Positions 6,512 to 8,098 of a DNA stretch of 8,098 nt are shown here, piece after piece. Location: positions 1 to 8,098 of the forward strand of contig JACPZJ010000137.1 in NCBI GenBank assembly GCA_016195585.1. Direction: 5' to 3'. The position numbers and the translations under genes are program-made. The DNA is from Nitrospirota bacterium. GTDB lineage: Bacteria > Nitrospirota > CAKKRA01 > 9FT-COMBO-42-15. How positions within the stretch are numbered: position 1 is the first letter of the stretch; every line of letters begins with the position of its first letter. A model generated the notes under the pieces. The model did no database searches, was not told where the DNA came from, and saw only the letters and a program-made list of their open reading frames with translations.

Positions 6512-7087
6512 ATGTATTCAGAATTAGTAATGGACCATTTTTCCAATCCACGCAATGTGGGAGAGATACCTGATGCAGACGGCGTTGGCACAGAGGGCAA
6601 CCCTACATGCGGCGATATAATGAAAATATTTATAAAGGTTGAGGACGAGACGATTACAGACATAAAATTCAAGACCTTTGGCTGCGGCGCTGCCATTGCA
6701 ACGAGCAGCATGGTAACAGAGATGGTAAAGGGCAAAAACCTTGATGAGGCAATGGCCATATCAAACAAGATGGTTGCAGAGGCGCTCGGAGGCCTGCCGG
6801 CCAATAAGATGCACTGTTCTAATTTAGCTGCAGATGCCCTGCACAAGGCTATTGTAGATTATAAGGAAAAGCAAAAGCAGAAGACTGTAAAGGAGGCCCC
6901 TGCAGCAGCCGTTCACCCGCATGAAGGGCATACCTGCATCTGCCCCTTCTGTGAAAGGTCTATGGAGGAGCCTTATCCATACTGTTCAAGCTGCGGGGCA
7001 GAGCTAAAATACTGCCCGAAGTGCGAGGGTGTTGTTGCACAGGGCGCAAAGACCTGCTCAAGCTGCGGGGCTGCGTTAGAAGACTGA
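6512..7087 (+). CDS. nifU: IscU/NifU-type Fe-S scaffold fused to a C-terminal double zinc ribbon
   Basis: Residues 1-123 form an IscU-like domain on which Fe-S clusters are built from sulfur given by the desulfurase. It begins MYSELVMDHFSNPRNVG and carries the three scaffold cysteines: C33 in NPTCGD with neighbouring D35, C58 in FGCGAAIATSS, and C102 in NKMHCSNLA. After a Lys/Gln-rich and Ala/Pro linker (about 117-135), residues 142-187 hold four CxxC knuckles: CPFC (144-147), CSSC (158-161), CPKC (168-171) and CSSC (182-185). This is the pattern of a double zinc ribbon. Canonical NifU instead has a [2Fe-2S] domain and an Nfu domain, and plain IscU has no extension, so this architecture is unusual. 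The ribbon could bind zinc, iron or a partner protein. It follows nifS by 79 nt, and its TGA overlaps the start of the next gene (TGATG). Confidence 0.92.
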   Translation: MYSELVMDHFSNPRNVGEIPDADGVGTEGNPTCGDIMKIFIKVEDETITDIKFKTFGCGAAIATSSMVTEMVKGKNLDEAMAISNKMVAEALGGLPANKMHCSNLAADALHKAIVDYKEKQKQKTVKEAPAAAVHPHEGHTCICPFCERSMEEPYPYCSSCGAELKYCPKCEGVVAQGAKTCSSCGAALED

Positions 7088-7317
7088 TGAAGGCGGACGA
7101 GACACTGGATGCCATCGGCCTCTTCTGCCCAATGCCCATAGTCAAGACCAAAATAAAACTGCAAGAGATGGAGATAGGGCAGGTATTGGAGGTGCTGGCT
7201 GATGATGACGGCTTTGTAAAAGACCTTCCAGCGTGGTGCGAAAAGACAGGGAATGAATTTCTTGGTATTGAAAAAGAGGCAGATTTTTATAAAGGTTATG
7301 TGCGGAGATCAAGTTAG
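7087..7317 (+). CDS. TusA-family sulfur carrier protein, 76 aa
   Basis: This small protein accepts persulfide sulfur and passes it on. The TusA hallmark is LDAIGLFCPMPIVKTK, with sulfur-carrying C14 in the CPMP motif at the start of the first helix. DLPAWCEKTGNEFLG is the conserved second half, with an additional C51 often seen in TusA-like (SirA/YeeD-type) proteins. The length of 76 residues is typical. ATG 7087 is chosen because it overlaps the scaffold TGA (TGATG) and begins right before the conserved domain. A longer in-frame start at 7021 would add 22 residues of Cys/Arg-rich antiframe sequence. Placed after desulfurase and scaffold, it may relay sulfur within this operon to cluster, tRNA or cofactor synthesis. 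The particular target is unknown. Confidence 0.9.
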   Translation: MKADETLDAIGLFCPMPIVKTKIKLQEMEIGQVLEVLADDDGFVKDLPAWCEKTGNEFLGIEKEADFYKGYVRRSS

Positions 7318-7718
7318 TGACAACGATGGAACATCATGCTTCAAAGACAAGAAGGACAAGGCAGCGAGAGATAATACTTAGTATTGTCAAAAATACTGTT
7401 ACCCATCCCACCGCAGACTGGATATATGAAAAGGTGCGCCAGATGATGCCGAATATCAGCCTCGGTACAGTCTACAGGAATTTAAAGATATTAAAGGAGA
7501 TGGGCGAGCTAAATGAACTGGACTGCCTCGGCAGCAATGCAAGGTTTGACGGAAACACCCGTCAGCACTATCACTTTACCTGCCAAAAATGCGGCGCAAT
7601 TGTTGACATAGAGGAGCCTGTGCACAAGGAGATAGAAACAACCATTGCGCAAAAGACAGGCTTTGAGATTACCTACTATTGCATGGGCTTCTATGGCAAA
7701 TGCAGCGAATGCAGATAA
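7317..7718 (+). CDS. perR: Fur-family metal-dependent repressor, PerR type (peroxide sensor)
   Basis: This 133-residue protein has a winged-helix DNA-binding domain (HPTADWIYEKV, LGTVYRNLKILKEMGEL) followed by a dimer and metal domain. Every PerR metal ligand is in place at a constant -7 offset from Bacillus subtilis PerR. The regulatory site is H30, D78, H84, H86 and D97, and the structural zinc site is C89, C92, C129 and C132. D97, equivalent to D104, is the Asp linked to peroxide sensing; plain Fur or Zur would usually differ there. GTG 7317 is taken as start because GGAG (7304-7307) lies 9 nt upstream and it overlaps the tusA-like TAG. ATG 7326 is the alternative and would lose three residues. 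As last gene of the operon it may repress its own operon and the nrdJ side. A Per-box-like palindrome lies at 2642-2655. Confidence 0.9.
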   Translation: MTTMEHHASKTRRTRQREIILSIVKNTVTHPTADWIYEKVRQMMPNISLGTVYRNLKILKEMGELNELDCLGSNARFDGNTRQHYHFTCQKCGAIVDIEEPVHKEIETTIAQKTGFEITYYCMGFYGKCSECR

Positions 7719-7773
7719 ACCCCTTCCTCATTTTTCATTCCTTTTTAATCTTCAGTGATACGGGGAAAAGAAG

Positions 7774-8098
7774 ATGACTACTATGCAAAGGATAAAGGCA
7801 GAGCTTATTATCTTTGACTTGGACGGCACCTTGATTGACTCAAGGAAGGATATTGCCAATTCAGTAAATTATACCTTAAAGGCCATCGGCCTTGATCCTC
7901 TGGAGGATAGAATAATTACATGCTATGTTGGCAATGGCGTAAGGAGCCTGATGGAAAAGATATTATTTCCAGCTAATTCTTACCTCTTTGACAAAGGGAT
8001 GAGTATCTTTTTGGATTACTATGCCGAGCATCTTCTGGACAACACAATCTTTTTTCCCGGTGTTATTGAGACGCTGAATTATTTTGCTGATAAAAAGA
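7774..8098 (+). CDS. gph: HAD-superfamily phosphatase, phosphoglycolate phosphatase-like; 3' end outside window
   Basis: About 108 codons are visible and the frame is open at the right edge. HAD motif I is LIIFDLDGTLIDS, with nucleophile D15 and acid/base D17. The following helical cap region (DIANSVNYTLKAIGL, CYVGNGVRSLMEKIL, DYYAEHLLDNTIFFPGVIETL) resembles phosphoglycolate phosphatase, which clears 2-phosphoglycolate, for example from DNA repair. Motifs II-IV lie beyond the window, so substrate is uncertain; beta-phosphoglucomutase or PpaX-like enzymes are alternatives. ATG 7774 follows a GGGGAAAAG purine run; ATG 7783 in the same frame is possible. It starts 55 nt after perR with no terminator visible between, so it could be part of the same transcript. 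Confidence 0.85.
   Translation, partial: MTTMQRIKAELIIFDLDGTLIDSRKDIANSVNYTLKAIGLDPLEDRIITCYVGNGVRSLMEKILFPANSYLFDKGMSIFLDYYAEHLLDNTIFFPGVIETLNYFADKK

Noticed and set aside
7719..7773. Terminator between perR and the phosphatase gene
   Set aside because: T-rich runs are present but no stem of useful length precedes them.

Overview
The window looks like a chromosomal piece of an anaerobic, probably uncultured bacterium. Genes are of moderate GC, strongly favour GCA and AGG codons, and are tightly packed. The oxygen-independent B12 ribonucleotide reductase, nickel CO dehydrogenase, 2[4Fe-4S] ferredoxin and PerR-type regulator fit a strict or facultative anaerobe. The style recalls Nitrospirota or Desulfobacterota, but that placement is an impression, not a result.

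Layout. Positions 1-95 hold no gene or terminator that I can support. On the minus strand, 96-2575 encodes a class II (adenosylcobalamin-dependent) ribonucleotide reductase, NrdJ. It is broken into two overlapping reading frames near its C-terminus, apparently by loss of about 10 nt. Positions 2576-3038 form an AT-rich divergent intergenic island. It carries a good sigma70-type promoter for nrdJ, two palindromes just downstream of it, a doubtful small hydrophobic ORF, and a plus-strand promoter with a perfect 16-bp palindrome ahead of the next operon.

From 3039 to 7718 the plus strand carries a compact operon: a 57-aa 2[4Fe-4S] ferredoxin, the CO dehydrogenase catalytic subunit CooS, a NifS/IscS-type cysteine desulfurase, an IscU/NifU-type scaffold fused to a double zinc ribbon, a TusA-like sulfur carrier, and a PerR-type Fur-family repressor. 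CooS/NifS, scaffold/TusA and TusA/PerR junctions all overlap by 1-4 nt, which suggests translational coupling. After a 55-nt gap, a HAD-family phosphatase (phosphoglycolate phosphatase-like) begins and runs off the right edge.

How it fits together. The operon joins an enzyme with three kinds of metal cluster (B, C and D) to its likely electron acceptor, to a sulfur-mobilising and Fe-S-assembling set, and to a metal-dependent peroxide sensor. The simplest reading is a CO dehydrogenase module with a dedicated cluster-building supply under oxidative-stress control. No nickel chaperone (CooC/CooJ/CooT), acetyl-CoA synthase or energy-converting hydrogenase gene is visible here, so the physiological role (CO oxidation, CO2 reduction or detoxification) cannot be settled from this window.
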